A stretch of DNA of 64,000 nucleotides, taken from contig CP136069.1 in assembly GCA_032622095.1 (NCBI GenBank), positions 17,995,326 through 18,059,325 on the forward strand, given 5' to 3'. The notes under the pieces were generated by a model. The model searched no databases, had not been told where the DNA came from, and worked only from the letters and a program-made list of their open reading frames with translations. Position numbers and translations under genes: made by a program. Within the stretch, counting starts at the first letter, position 1. The number at the start of each line of letters is the position of its first letter. Source of the stretch: Siphonodentalium dalli (lineage: Eukaryota > Mollusca > Scaphopoda > Gadilida > Siphonodentaliidae). This document shows, one piece after another, positions 45,611 to 56,110 of the stretch.

Positions 45611-45864
45611 TTTGTTTACATGCCAAAGGGGAAGAAATCGACAATAACATACTGCTTATGTCATATTTCTGATTGCTATAAAATATCTATAAGGGTCTGG
45701 ATTGAAGGATTATATTGAAATTTGGGTTGCATCTAGTAGTAGATGTTTAGATAATGACCGCTTGTTGAACTTAGTATCTGCACAATTAATCAGGTCTCGG
45801 CGATGAGTATTTATTAAAGAAAATGTTAACTAAGACGGTGGTTCAGAGATAAATATGTTGTGAA

Positions 45865-47445
45865 ATGAGTGAAATTTCTCCTGAACTCGCAGACATAAAT
45901 TCAGCGTTCAAACAACTAAGCGAGGCCGCAATGTGTGATATGGAAGCCGACATTATAGCAATGCAGATAATCGTGTCCTCATGTCTTCCTTTCATTAGTA
46001 GTACTCCAAGGGACACAGTTGTTAAAGTAATAGAAGACACAACTTTTTGCGACGAACACATTCTTAGGAAAATGAGACAAGTTGTTTTCAAGGAAGTGAA
46101 GTCCGACCCTAATTTTTCCAAGTACTATGCCACTAACGCTTCTCTCAAAACCCGCTTAAGTGTGAAAGGTGGATTGGACGCTCACCAGAAATATTCATCT
46201 GATATATATACCCTGATGTTATTTCTCATCGATGGAGCTACTAATCTAGACGAGCTACTCAGCAAAAGCACCAAACTGTCAACATGTAATACAACGCTAA
46301 ACTTGCAACCCGACACAACACATGTACCTGACAGCTTCCAACAAAAAGTACTTGACATGCTATGCGAAAACAGAAACCTCGTGCAAAATGTCCTTGATTC
46401 TCTACCAGACATCACTAAATCAATCTCCAACCTCGACAATCGTGTTGCAGAGTTAGAACTTCGTATCCACTCCCATTCCGCCACAGATGCTGATGATGAA
46501 AAAAAGTCAACGTTGAACCAAATCCAGCAATCAATTGTATACCTGGAAGACAACATCGCTGCAAACACGGAAATGATGGAATCCAATGAAATGAAATTAC
46601 AACGCGCTCTCGACGATAAATGTGATGGAGTGGCAAATTGTAAATCAAAGATACGCGACCTCCAATCTGATATTGAAACCAACCTGGATCATGCAAAAAC
46701 TGTTGTTCGTGCTGTGAATAGGAATGCTGGGTCAATTGGAACGCTAAACGACAAAATGAACAAAATAATGACGAATGTTTCATAGGCAAACTCATGTCTG
46801 AACGAAACTGGTGAAAAACTGAACAAAGAAAACTTTAAACTTTTGCAAAACGAAATGAAACTATTCGCTGATGAAGTTTGTGATCGGCTTGATCACTTCT
46901 GTGAGTACATAAAGGACACAGTTGAAAATACTAACTCGTCGGATGATTGTGAAAACAACTCAGTGATAATTGATGACAATAAGCCAAATCCCGTTAACGC
47001 GCATTCAAATCATACCCGCAACAGTTATAACGGTAATCCAGATATCCGACCAACAGCAAGTGAATCTGGCGAGACCAAGTCAAGGTACAGTGCACGCAAT
47101 ATTTCACACGATGATCAAGAGAACCGTTACAGTGACAATCCCGACCGAGGAGACAAAAACAACACTTATCGCGCGAGTAATGCAAAGCCAATTAGATCAA
47201 CTAGACTCTTCGTGTCCAACCTTCCGGACTTTGTTGATGCTGAACGTCTGGCTGACTACTTATACAAGTTTGAAGTCAAATTCTCTGTGATAAAGGTTTT
47301 CCGCCTTCGTAGAAATGGTGTCTTGTCGGCAAGAATCGATGTGGATGAAGCAGACAGCAGCTTTTGTAGAGGTCCAGATTGCTGGCCCAAAGATGTCACA
47401 TGTACCCAATGGGTCCCATTTGACGTGTTCAACAATATGCACTAA
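45865..47445 (+). pseudogene. LINE-2nd ORF1 (coiled coil plus RRM-like), one in-frame TAG
   Basis: 527-codon frame starting ATG 45865, interrupted only by TAG at 46783-46785; the codons after it stay in frame to 47445. Residues 1-130 form an acidic, helical N-terminal region (SEISPELADINSAFKQLSE..). Residues about 155-340 are heptad-rich and predicted coiled coil (ISNLDNRVAELELRI, LNQIQQSIVYLEDNI). A low-complexity Ser/Asn/Asp linker follows, then an RRM-like fold at about 445-520 (STRLFVSNLPDFV as RNP2, VIKVFRLRRNGVLSARIDV). ORF1 proteins of such LINEs bind and chaperone their RNA in cytoplasmic RNPs. The TAG would remove the RRM from the main product. Confidence 0.8.
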
Positions 47446-47613
47446 TTGTTTTTGTTGTCTTTACAGAATGATGTTTTTCCCATATGATTCCCACATTGTT
47501 GCTCTACACATATGTTGCACGATGTCTTATATACATACGGATACATTGATGAACGAAATGTGTCCAAAACAGTCATGGGACACATCTTCAAATAACTTAT
47601 TTAATCCTTCAAA

Positions 47614-50610
47614 ATGTTGAGTGTCATCTCTTGGAACTGTACTGGTATCCTATCAAGCAGTCTCTACCTTAACAATCTCATGCGTGACCAGCATATTGAT
47701 ATCATTGGCCTGTCTGAGCACTGGTTACATGAGCACAACGTTCATTTTTTGGATACTATAGACCAAAGTTACACATACCATGCGGTCTGCGACTCATCTC
47801 AACGTTTACCCATGCAACGTGGCAGATTTAAAGGTGGGGTGGCCATACTTTGGAATCGAAAGTACGATAATTATATAACACCGTTAGATATAGATGATGA
47901 TCGTATTTGTGGCGTACAATTTCGCCTCGCTCCTCGTATATACCTGTACATATTTCAGGTATATTTGCCATGCACAAACTATACAGTGGAATTCTATCGT
48001 GACTATCTGCAAAAACTCCAGGATCTAAAAGATCAATACTCCCCACTTGGTCACCTCATTATCATGGGAGATTTCAATGGTAACTTGGAAAAAACCGATG
48101 CTAGAAACAATTCATTTTCAAAATTTATCGACTCATGCAAAATACAATCTGTCAACAGTAAACCCGTCTGCAGCGATCCACGCTTTACATTTGTAGCTGC
48201 TGGTGGTAACCACGGGACAATTATAGATCATATTCTGATTCCAATTTCTGATACACGCAGAATAGCCAGCGTTAAAATTTTGGATAACTCTTCCAATGTG
48301 TCAAATCACCGTCCAATCCAAATGTGCATATCATATGAGGCGGAAATAGAATCGTCACCGACAAGTGTAAACCCAGCCAGGCCGAACTGGAAAAAGCTCT
48401 CCTCTTCAAACGAGGATCTGTGGCTTTATCAATCACACGTTTGCGAAACTTTACCGACATATGCAATTAAAAGTACACGAGATTTAGACAAATTTTATGA
48501 CGATGTTACACTCAGCCTAAAAGAGTCTTCACAAATGTTTGTGGCCCCGAAGAAATTTAATCGCCATCTCAAGCCATTTTGGCACGAACATTTGAATGAG
48601 CTGCACAAAACAATGACTTCGTATCGGCGCATTTGGCTGGAAGCAGACAGTCCACGCGATGACACTCACATTGCATATCGAAATTACAAAGACGCAAAAT
48701 GCCTCTTTCGACGTGAATACCGAAGGGCCAATGAACAGTTTCTCAGAAAAGCCGACGAAAGGCTTGACACCCTTGCTGAAACAGACATGGACAATTTTTT
48801 TCGAGCCTTTAATGCTCATAAAGCACGGAGAAAGGCACCCGCCCAACATTTATTCGAAGTAGACGCCAAGACACTCCGTGATCCCCCAGAAGTGATAGAA
48901 GCATGGGCAGCATATTACGAAATTCTTTACTCACCTCTTCAAAGTGAAACCTTTGACAAATCCCACTTTGAAAACGTTAATGCTATAGTATCCCGGGACC
49001 ACAATGATTTATCAGGTAATCTTGATTCACTTTTATGCTACGATGTTAAGTCTGATGAACTTGAAAATGTACTCAGATCAGTAAGCAAAGGGAAAGCCCC
49101 AGGTCATGACTCCATATCATATGAGCACATTTTATATGGCGGTGAGTATATATTACATACTATCGCCCACATGTTCACCAAAATGTTGGAATTCAATCAC
49201 ATACCATCACAGGCGAAAATCGGAGTCATGGTGCCACTGTACAAAGGGGGCAGCAAACCAAAGACGAAATTTGATAACTACAGAGCAATAACCTTGCTTC
49301 CTATCCTCTATAAGATTCTCGAAAAAATCATATTTCATCGTCTGGAATCTCATGCCCCACATCTTATCCAAGTTAACTCCCTACAGCATGGATTTCAGAA
49401 AGGGGTAAGCAGCATGCACTCTTCCTACATAATCAGTGAATGCATATCATATACCAAAGAGCTACACAGCCCCCTTTATGCTTGCTTTCTCGACGCACGT
49501 AAAGCGTTTGATACAGTGTGGATAAACGGATTGTTGTTCAAATTACTCCAGAGAAGTTTCTGCGGTAAAATATGGCACATTATCAAAACTCTCCTTTGTG
49601 GTCTACAATGCGCTGTCCGCTTTAATAATTTAACTTCCAAACTAATCCCCATAAACCAAGGAACAAGACACGGAAGCATATTAGCCCCTCTTTTATACAT
49701 GCTGTTCATTGATGACCTTTTGGCTGACCTATTTTCAAATCCTCATGGCTTGCGATTGAATTCCATAAACTGTGTAGCACCAACACAAGCTGACGACATG
49801 ACGCTTTTGTCTCTGACAGCAACCGGTGTACAACAGTTGTGCAACGTATGTGGAGAGTATAGCCGGAAATGGCGATTTTGTTATAACCAGGACAAATGTA
49901 AGGTGGTCGTGTTCAATGAAACAAATTCTAATGCTAGAAATCGCACGATAAATACGTGGATCCTCAACGACAAACCGATATCCGAATCTGACAAAATTAC
50001 ACACCTTGGCATACCTTTACATCGCGAGTCACATGCTAGCAAGCTCTCCAGTCACATATGTGAGAAAATTAGATCAGTCTATCTCATGTTAAGTAACGCC
50101 GGTATGTATGCTGGTGGGATTACCCCACTCAGCTGCCTTACAATATATTCTTCGGTTGTTTTACCCAAAAGTCTTTATGGGACAGAACTTATGTGTGGGC
50201 TCAGTGAGACAAATTTGACATCTCTGGAACGAGCACATAGGTTCTGCCTCAAACGCATCCAAGGATTGCCCACAAGATCCCGAACTGATGTAGTCCAATC
50301 TCTCCTTGGAACAGGTTCCTTGTCGTCGATTGTTGATAAACGAAAACTATGTTTTTTTGGGAACCTCTGTAGAATGACGCAAGGAAAATCGTCGCAAGAA
50401 ATCTTCTCCTCGCGATTGGCCGACCATCTTTCGCAAACGTCAACTGATGAATCGTCTTTTATCAACGATGTTATATCCATACTAAAACGGTATAATTTAT
50501 ATTCATATCTTCACAACTACGCCACACATGGTAATTTCCCATCCAAAGGTGAATGGAAAACAATCACCACACAACATATTAACGATATACAAAATGTGAA
50601 GAGCGCATGA
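47614..50610 (+). CDS. LINE-2nd ORF2: endonuclease-reverse transcriptase
   Basis: 998 residues. APE-type endonuclease at 1-240: SVISWNCTG, GLSEHWL (Glu 35), IIMGDFNG (152-156), GTIIDHIL (202-208) and VSNHRPI (Asn 231-His 232), where the catalytic pair is normally Asp-His. RT at about 480-780: KGKAPGHDSISYEHI, MVPLYKGG, YRAITLLPILYKILE, HGFQKGVSS, FLDARKAFD (Asp 627), NQGTRHGSILAPLLYMLFID, and TQADDM (Gln 725, Asp 727-728) where most RTs have YADD/FADD. The thumb follows (SRKWRFCYNQDKCKVVVFNE, GTELMCG). Ends at TGA 50608-50610, before the zinc knuckle encoded by the overlapping frame. Nicks DNA and copies the element RNA at the target. Confidence 0.9.
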   Translation: MLSVISWNCTGILSSSLYLNNLMRDQHIDIIGLSEHWLHEHNVHFLDTIDQSYTYHAVCDSSQRLPMQRGRFKGGVAILWNRKYDNYITPLDIDDDRICGVQFRLAPRIYLYIFQVYLPCTNYTVEFYRDYLQKLQDLKDQYSPLGHLIIMGDFNGNLEKTDARNNSFSKFIDSCKIQSVNSKPVCSDPRFTFVAAGGNHGTIIDHILIPISDTRRIASVKILDNSSNVSNHRPIQMCISYEAEIESSPTSVNPARPNWKKLSSSNEDLWLYQSHVCETLPTYAIKSTRDLDKFYDDVTLSLKESSQMFVAPKKFNRHLKPFWHEHLNELHKTMTSYRRIWLEADSPRDDTHIAYRNYKDAKCLFRREYRRANEQFLRKADERLDTLAETDMDNFFRAFNAHKARRKAPAQHLFEVDAKTLRDPPEVIEAWAAYYEILYSPLQSETFDKSHFENVNAIVSRDHNDLSGNLDSLLCYDVKSDELENVLRSVSKGKAPGHDSISYEHILYGGEYILHTIAHMFTKMLEFNHIPSQAKIGVMVPLYKGGSKPKTKFDNYRAITLLPILYKILEKIIFHRLESHAPHLIQVNSLQHGFQKGVSSMHSSYIISECISYTKELHSPLYACFLDARKAFDTVWINGLLFKLLQRSFCGKIWHIIKTLLCGLQCAVRFNNLTSKLIPINQGTRHGSILAPLLYMLFIDDLLADLFSNPHGLRLNSINCVAPTQADDMTLLSLTATGVQQLCNVCGEYSRKWRFCYNQDKCKVVVFNETNSNARNRTINTWILNDKPISESDKITHLGIPLHRESHASKLSSHICEKIRSVYLMLSNAGMYAGGITPLSCLTIYSSVVLPKSLYGTELMCGLSETNLTSLERAHRFCLKRIQGLPTRSRTDVVQSLLGTGSLSSIVDKRKLCFFGNLCRMTQGKSSQEIFSSRLADHLSQTSTDESSFINDVISILKRYNLYSYLHNYATHGNFPSKGEWKTITTQHINDIQNVKSA

Positions 50611-51092
50611 GAAGCTCTGAATCACTAACAACGTTCGCACAAAATCATAATATAATGTCAAAATCTATTCTTTGGAGATCTTGTAGAGCACATTCACAGG
50701 AAAAACATAAATTCTTGCTTGCTGCGAAGCTTCTAGCCCTGCATACACGTACATCCCCAGAATGCGGACATTGCAAACTGTGTGGCAAAGTTTATGTTGA
50801 TATTGTGGAGCATGCCTTACTGGATTGCTCTTCGACTTCAGAGTCTAGAATCCAAATGTGGTTTTCATTAATTGACATTTTCGGCATACCATGTTTTTTA
50901 TTCATTGATGCTCTCACACAGAAGGACCAAGTGATGGTATTTCTTTCTATCCTGTCTGACGATATCAGGAGACAAATACTCAACCTGAACGATTTTTCGC
51001 TCTTCGTGGTGAGGAATACATACGGAATGTGGTCCCAGTATACAAAGGAGATCAATCTCGTCGTAGATAGCAATCTGCTTGTCAATCCTTAA
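50607..51092 (+). CDS. LINE-2nd ORF2 C-terminus in the overlapping frame
   Basis: 161 codons starting at the ATG of an ATGA overlap with the ORF2 stop, so the -1 frame. It carries RAHSQEKHKFLLAAKLLALH, then CGHCKLCGKVYVDIVEHALL DC, a C-x2-C-x9-H-x4-C zinc knuckle. LINE-3rd encodes the same region without a break (CMLCGHTHTNEIGHITDSC in one frame), which points to a one-base indel here, although stop-start reinitiation or a -1 shift cannot be excluded. The knuckle probably binds nucleic acid during target-primed reverse transcription. Confidence 0.8.
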   Translation: MRSSESLTTFAQNHNIMSKSILWRSCRAHSQEKHKFLLAAKLLALHTRTSPECGHCKLCGKVYVDIVEHALLDCSSTSESRIQMWFSLIDIFGIPCFLFIDALTQKDQVMVFLSILSDDIRRQILNLNDFSLFVVRNTYGMWSQYTKEINLVVDSNLLVNP

Positions 51093-51640
51093 CTGGACTC
51101 CCTTTACATGTGCCCCTTTATTATCCATATAGTTGTAACGCTAATTTGCTTGGCACATTCTGTAAATAACAACCCTCAAGCATATAATTTTATATTTGTT
51201 GACAATCAATTTGCGAGACACTCTACAACCACAATTTTTGCATTACCTGTTCAACTTCTTAGTGATACATTAGCTGATGTGCAAATAAAGTGGCCCCACA
51301 CCTTGGGGGACCTTCGTTTGTCACATCGGGTAAGTACCTCGCTCCAAAGTTGGATCATTGATGTCGTCTCCAGATAGACTCAGGCATATTCGTGTCAATA
51401 CCAACTGAAATTAAACGCAAGCTAGGAAAACTTGTGATTAAATGAAAGTTTGCATCCGAGTGTGAATACTCGTATGTACGTCCTTATACATGCAGTGAAT
51501 TATTATATGATCGTATGCGTGCATGTTTGCTTTTGTGTGCTTGCCCTGTCCACATTTATATATGTTTATATATGTGTATGTGTATTGTATGTGTATGTGT
51601 GTATGTATGTGTATGTGTGTATGTATGTATGTATGTATAT

Positions 51641-51678
<38 letters not shown>

Positions 51679-51711
51679 ATGTATGTATATATATATATGT
51701 ATATGTGTATG

Positions 51712-51745
<34 letters not shown>

Positions 51746-52112
51746 TGTATGTGTATGTATGTGTGTGTGTATATATATATATATGTATATATGTGTGTGT
51801 GTGGGTGCGCGTGTGTGTCTATGACTGCGTACATGTCTGTACATCCGTCCGCTCGTCAGTGTATGTATGTATATTTGTTCGCCTGCATGTGTCCGCATAC
51901 CTGCCAATCGACATAGCTGTCTGCGTATATGTACATTGTATGTCTGTCGCTCTGACTTTGATTTCTGTCTGAATTTGTATTCATTTGTATATGTCTTCTT
52001 CACCTGTTCATCCCACTTGTGTAAATATTTGTATTATGATGTTTAATGTTTGATAAGCTCTTCGTGTAACGGAGGAAAATAAAGGATATATATAAAAATA
52101 AATATACATTCG
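51093..52112 (+). other. LINE-2nd 3' UTR
   Basis: Non-coding. Contains the microsatellite at 51553-51810 and the conserved terminal GCTCTTC..GGAGG..AATAAA block (52058-52086), likely recognised by the RT. Confidence 0.65.
51553..51810. repeat. Compound (TA)n/(TATG)n/(TG)n microsatellite
   Basis: About 260 bp of alternating purine-pyrimidine, open in several frames on both strands (Met-Tyr-Val-Cys or His-Thr repeats), none of them a gene. Potential Z-DNA and slippage site. Confidence 0.95.
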
Positions 52113-52127
52113 TTCTTAATTTAGATT

Positions 52128-52614
52128 AAAGGTACTCAATCCGATAAAACTCCTCTCAATTACTATTTCAATGGCTTCGGGAGTCAAAAATATTTGATTC
52201 GAGTCGAGGAAGTCACCCATCAAAGCTCAGATTTGTTAGATATCGATTTTAGACATCTATTATTTTTCATTATCGGGAATTCTTTCTGGCCCAGAAGACC
52301 GTCAAAATTTCGTTATTATTACCACTTGATTATAGAGTTATCCATCCTTGTCTGTTTGAATAGAGTTTTGGCGTAAAATCTCGAGCAGGTTACCAAATTG
52401 ACGGCAGTTATTAGTACTCATCTCGAGCAATTAACAAATTTCAAACATCAATATCTAATAACTCTGAGCTTTGTTTGATGGGTTCCTCGATTCGAATCAA
52501 ATATTTTTTACCCACAAAGCCAAAGAAATAGTAATATAGGACCCTCTGATCGGATTGTTGTTGTTGGAATCTGTTGAGATGGGGACCCTCTTTACGGATT
52601 GAGTACCATTTTAA
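52128..52614. mobile_element. TIR MITE (TTAAAGGTAC..), copy 2
   Basis: Left AAAGGTACTCAATCCGATAA (from 52130), right complement CGGATTGAGTACCATTTTAA (ending about 52615). Interior shares TAATAACTCTGAGC, TTTGATGGGTTCCTCGATT and CCAAAGAAATAGTAATATAG with 13443-13799. It lies 16 bp beyond the LINE-2nd 3' end. Confidence 0.75.
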
Positions 52615-52898
52615 CGTCCATGTATTTCTAAAATTTAACTAAAACAGAACAAAACATTTTGAAGAGAATTATGGTAATTTTGGCACGTGTATGCTTAGTT
52701 TATTTCTGATAGTAACAGACGTGACCATTATATAACTCATTCCGAGTCTTCGTCGAATAAATTCGAAAGTAGCACTTTAATCATATATTAATGGAAATCA
52801 GCAACGCGCGGACTAAGATATAGTACTATATACGCCCATCGATATAAACTGTTCATCCAAGTAGCAACAGCCTGTTCTGCTGAAAATTCGCACAGTAT

Positions 52899-53395
52899 CT
52901 CCTTATAATAGAACTTATTTTAGGTTGATAATCTGTTCAGAATTGCCTCATTTTGAGTCGATAATGTGCTGAAAATGAGAGCGCTTTAGTCACATTATCG
53001 ACTCACAATGAGGAGATTCTAAGCAGATTATATGCGGACAATGACACAAATAATCCAACTCCCGACTTTTCAACTGTACGCTCTTTAACATGTTGTTTCA
53101 GTATGCAACCCACTGAATAACTCAACGTCGTAATTGTTTTTTGTTTCTTCACTGTTCCAAATGGGTTGATGACACCAAATACGTGTAAATATCCAGCCTG
53201 TTTTCCCGAAAACCAACACATTATGTGCTTAAAATATAATTTATTTTAGGTAGATAATCTGCTTAGAATCGCCTCATTTTGAGTCAAAAAATATGCTAAA
53301 AATCAGACCCCTTTAATCACATTACCGACGCATAATAAGGCGATTCTAAGCAGATTATATGCGGACAATGAGACAAATAATCCAACTCGCGCTGC
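52899..53395 (+). repeat. Hairpin repeat family, two tandem copies
   Basis: Two units (about 52899-53110 and 53225-53395), each with an imperfect ~40-bp stem: CTGCTTAGAATCGCCTCATT TTGAGTC pairs with GACTCACAATGAGGCGATTC TAAGCAG around a CTGAAAATGAGAGCG loop. After the stem come GCGGACAATGACACAAATAA and TCCAACTC. Confidence 0.75.
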
Positions 53396-53980
53396 CACTT
53401 GCCAAATTTGCCAATGGCAAAAATAATTCACATTTGGCAAAAAATATTTTGGCAAGTCACATTTGATTCCTCAAGAAAGTTTATTATTATTTGTCAATCA
53501 ATACCACTCATTTCAGGAACTCTTTCATTATTAATGGTATTATTGGTGATTTACACATGTATACGGTTATGAAAAGTTAACACCTCTATCAAGAATGAAT
53601 TAATCTGATATTATTAGTATCGACGGGTGGAGGGATTCCTAGTGTGTCTGGATGTGGTGTTTACATAGCTAATCCTCTTTGTTTCGATGCGCCTTTCTGA
53701 TGAAGAAACCCTTCTACAATTGCATTGCCATGTTGTTGGATTATTGTTCTATGATAACCCCAAAGAGGCGAGAATTATTAATAACTAACTGCCTTCCTAT
53801 CGATATTAGAGGTTGCTCAAGCAGCGATTGTCGAAATAGTCAAACAAAAGAAACAATATTGTAGAAAATGATAGCATTTGGCAACTCATAACAGCATTTG
53901 GCAAAAATTATTTTCATTTGGCAAAATATTTGGCAAAAGTAAATTTCGGACCAGCGCGGACCCTGCTTACGACCTCAGGC
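53396..53980. mobile_element. ~585-bp insertion bounded by TTTGGCAAAA clusters
   Basis: The hairpin repeat is interrupted here: its sequence stops at CCAACTCGCGC and resumes at GCGCTCTTTGATATGTG. The insert has multiple ATTTGGCAAAA/TTGCCAAATTTGCC motifs at both ends (53398-53460, 53875-53940), which could act as terminal inverted repeats. No transposase. Confidence 0.45.
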
Positions 53981-54115
53981 GGGCGCTCTTTGATATGTGT
54001 TTCACTGTGGCCCACGCCACATCAAACAAAATAACGGATATGACTCCATTATCTGCTTATTTCAGAAATAAATAATCACATTATGTACCTATTTCACATT
54101 ATAGGTCGAGTATGT
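53981..54115 (+). repeat. Hairpin repeat family, 3' half
   Basis: GTGTTTCACTGTGGCCCACG CC, AAATAACGGATATGACTCC, ATCTGCTTATTTCAGAA and ATTATGTACCTATTTCACAT, as in 3880-4000. Confidence 0.7.
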
Positions 54116-54371
54116 GGGATATCATTTCTCCATAATGGTTCACGAGGATACCAAATATTAAAATCAGTTCTATGGTGAATGAGATCATATATATAAAAGG
54201 GATCGACGCAAAAGTGATTTCAGCTTATCGAGCCCCACTCCCGAATACAAACAAACGTTGCTAATACATTGCTATAAAATGACAAGATAGCGATAACATG
54301 TACATGGTGAAAAAAGTAAGTTTGCATATTGTCGAATAACATCTTACAGAGTATGTCTTGTTATAGCCAAG

Positions 54372-54533
54372 ATGAAACGTGAAAGGGTTATGCTTCTAGA
54401 TAAACCTATAATTTATATATGGAGAGACATTTTAAAGGAAGTAATGAATAAAGGTCAGGAGTTTTCATTAATTGAAGTAGCAGAGAGTTTGTCGGATGGC
54501 CCCAAGTCAGCAGCGACGCTTACGCTGAAATAA
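54372..54533 (+). CDS. Hypothetical 53-codon ORF
   Basis: MKRERVMLLDKPIIYIWRDI then LKEVMNKGQEFSLIEVAESL and a Ser/Ala/Thr-rich end. Composition is protein-like but the frame is short and no family is recognised. Confidence 0.2.
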   Translation: MKRERVMLLDKPIIYIWRDILKEVMNKGQEFSLIEVAESLSDGPKSAATLTLK

Positions 54534-54561
54534 ATTATCAATGAGTAGAAATATATTTATT

Positions 54562-54950
54562 GATTATGGATCTGAGTAGATTGCGGATATGTGGCGGTCC
54601 AAAGGGGAGGTGCCAGGCAATAGTAAAGTTTGGTGTAGGTTAAACGGTTTGTTGTTCACTTTGTATTGTATTGTGGATATTTAATGTCAGATGGCCACGA
54701 ATCGAAGCGTGTTGTTGTAGCAGTATACACTCAGAAAATCCAGTACATTTTACTGGGACGGCACCCGTGAAATTGGTTTAAATTCTCCGAAACGGCCATT
54801 ACGGTGTAATTTACCGTGATCCGAGAAGAAACCGCCACCATGTAAGCACCAAAGTCTCGATTCTACAGACGGTATCTTGTGCTACTAAGTTGCGGTTAGT
54901 TTTGTATTTCATTTTCCTTTGTATTCTGGCGAGGATTCACATTCAACATA
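54562..54950 (+). repeat. Direct repeat flanking a hairpin repeat, copy 1
   Basis: GGATATGTGGCGGTCC, GGTTAAACGG, TTCACTTTGTATTGTATTGT and GAGAAGAAACCGCCAC recur at 55313-55680 in the same order. Central AT blocks CCGTGAAATT/CCCGTAAAATT differ in number. Confidence 0.8.
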
Positions 54951-54959
54951 TCCTAGCGG

Positions 54960-55290
54960 AAATACGCACATAATCGACCTATAATTTGAAATAGGTACAT
55001 AATGTGATTATTTGATTCTGAAATGAACAGATAATGGAGTTATGTCCGTTATTTCGTTTTATGGCGCGGGCCACAGTGAAATCACATGTTAAACAGAATA
55101 CACCCGAAAAGTCGTGATTGGCTTATTTGTGCCATTGTCCGCACATAATGTGCTTAGAATCGCCTCATTACGAATCGATAATGTGCCTAATACGCTCTCT
55201 TTTCAGCACATTGTCGACTAAAAATAAGGCGAATCTAAGCAGATTATCTACATAAAACAAGTTATATTATACGACGATAATGTGCCGCTT
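54960..55290 (-). repeat. Hairpin repeat family, reverse copy
   Basis: ATAGGTACATAATGTGATTA TTTGATTCTG, TCCGTTATTTCG, GGCGCGGGCCACAGTG, TTGTCCGCACATAATGTGC and the stem around 55140-55255. It separates the two direct repeats. Confidence 0.7.
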
Positions 55291-55312
55291 TTTGGGAGAA
55301 CAGGCTGGACGA

Positions 55313-55680
55313 TGGATCTGAGTGGTGGTGGATATGTGGCGGTCCGAAGGGAAGGTGCCAGACAATAGTAACGTTTGATGTAGGTTAAGCGGTTTTGTTC
55401 ACTTTGTATTGTATTGTGGATATTTAATGCCAGATGGTCACGAATTGAACGGTGTTCTGGCAGCAATATATACTGTCAGAAAGTCCCGTAAATTTTACCG
55501 GAACAGCACCCGTAAAATATTACGGGAATTCACCCGTAAAATTGGTCTAAATTCTCCGTGATCTGAGAAGAAACCGCCACATGTAAGCATCACAGTATCG
55601 ATTTCACATACGATAGCTCGTGCTACGAAGTTGCAGTTAGTTTTATATTTGATTTTGTACTGTTTTCTGACGCTGATTGA
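55313..55680 (+). repeat. Direct repeat, copy 2
   Basis: Partner of 54562-54950. Confidence 0.8.
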
Positions 55681-55744
55681 CAATTATACCACAAGGTGAT
55701 GAGTACAGAACTATTCAATGCAAAACGCATTTTAGTGTTACCCG

Positions 55745-55972
55745 CCCTTTCGTTCCGGACAATTTATGGCTAAACTGAAATGTGGTGACCGAGAACTCTC
55801 AGACAGTTTTCACATTGTCTACGGGAAGTATGATTCACTCATATCATGCGAATCAGCAATCAAGCTCGAACTGATCACATTTACTGGCAATGCCAACGCT
55901 GTCTCAACTGACACATACAATAACATCAGTTCCCTCACACAGGAGTATGGGTGGATACACACATGCATGTAA
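55745..55972 (+). pseudogene. Possible Ty3/Gypsy pol fragment
   Basis: The frame reads MAKLKCGDRELSDSFHIVYG, then KYDSLISCESAIKLELI and SSLTQEYGWIHTC. The 'F-IV-G-YDSLIS-ESAIKL-LI' stretch resembles the segment between protease and RT in invertebrate Ty3/Gypsy polyproteins. The RT itself is absent, so this would be a short relic. The assignment rests on pattern memory only. Confidence 0.4.
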
Positions 55973-56110
55973 TCTATGTAAATATCGTTTATTTGGAGTT
56001 TTACATGGATCATACAGACATGTAATATGTGTCCGCTGACAACCCAATCATTGCGAATGTTTGTTCTTTCTCATTCATCATCGTGTCAACTTTGCAAACT
56101 AAAGGATCAA
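55973..56110. other. Spacer, no feature
   Basis: Nothing recognised. Confidence 0.3.

Larger units (their letters stand above)
45650..52112 (+). mobile_element. LINE-2nd: near-complete two-ORF non-LTR retrotransposon
   Basis: Layout: 5' UTR, ORF1 (45865-47445), 168-bp spacer, ORF2 (47614-51092 across an ATGA overlap), 3' UTR with a large microsatellite, and a 3' terminus GCTCTTCGTGTAACGGAGGA ..AATAAAGG (52058-52090). That terminus matches the end of LINE-3rd (GCTCTTCATACTTGGAGG..AATAAAC). 5' end is approximate and no target duplication was found. A two-codon upstream ORF (ATGTTGTGA, 45855-45863) sits just before the ORF1 start. Confidence 0.85.

Noticed and set aside
46182-46795. Minus-strand ORFs opposite LINE ORF1
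   Set aside because: Shadow frames of a well-supported coding region with no domain.
51515-52003. 133-149-codon ORFs of Met-Tyr-Val-Cys or His-Thr-Tyr repeats
   Set aside because: Direct translation of a TA/TG microsatellite in several frames and both strands.
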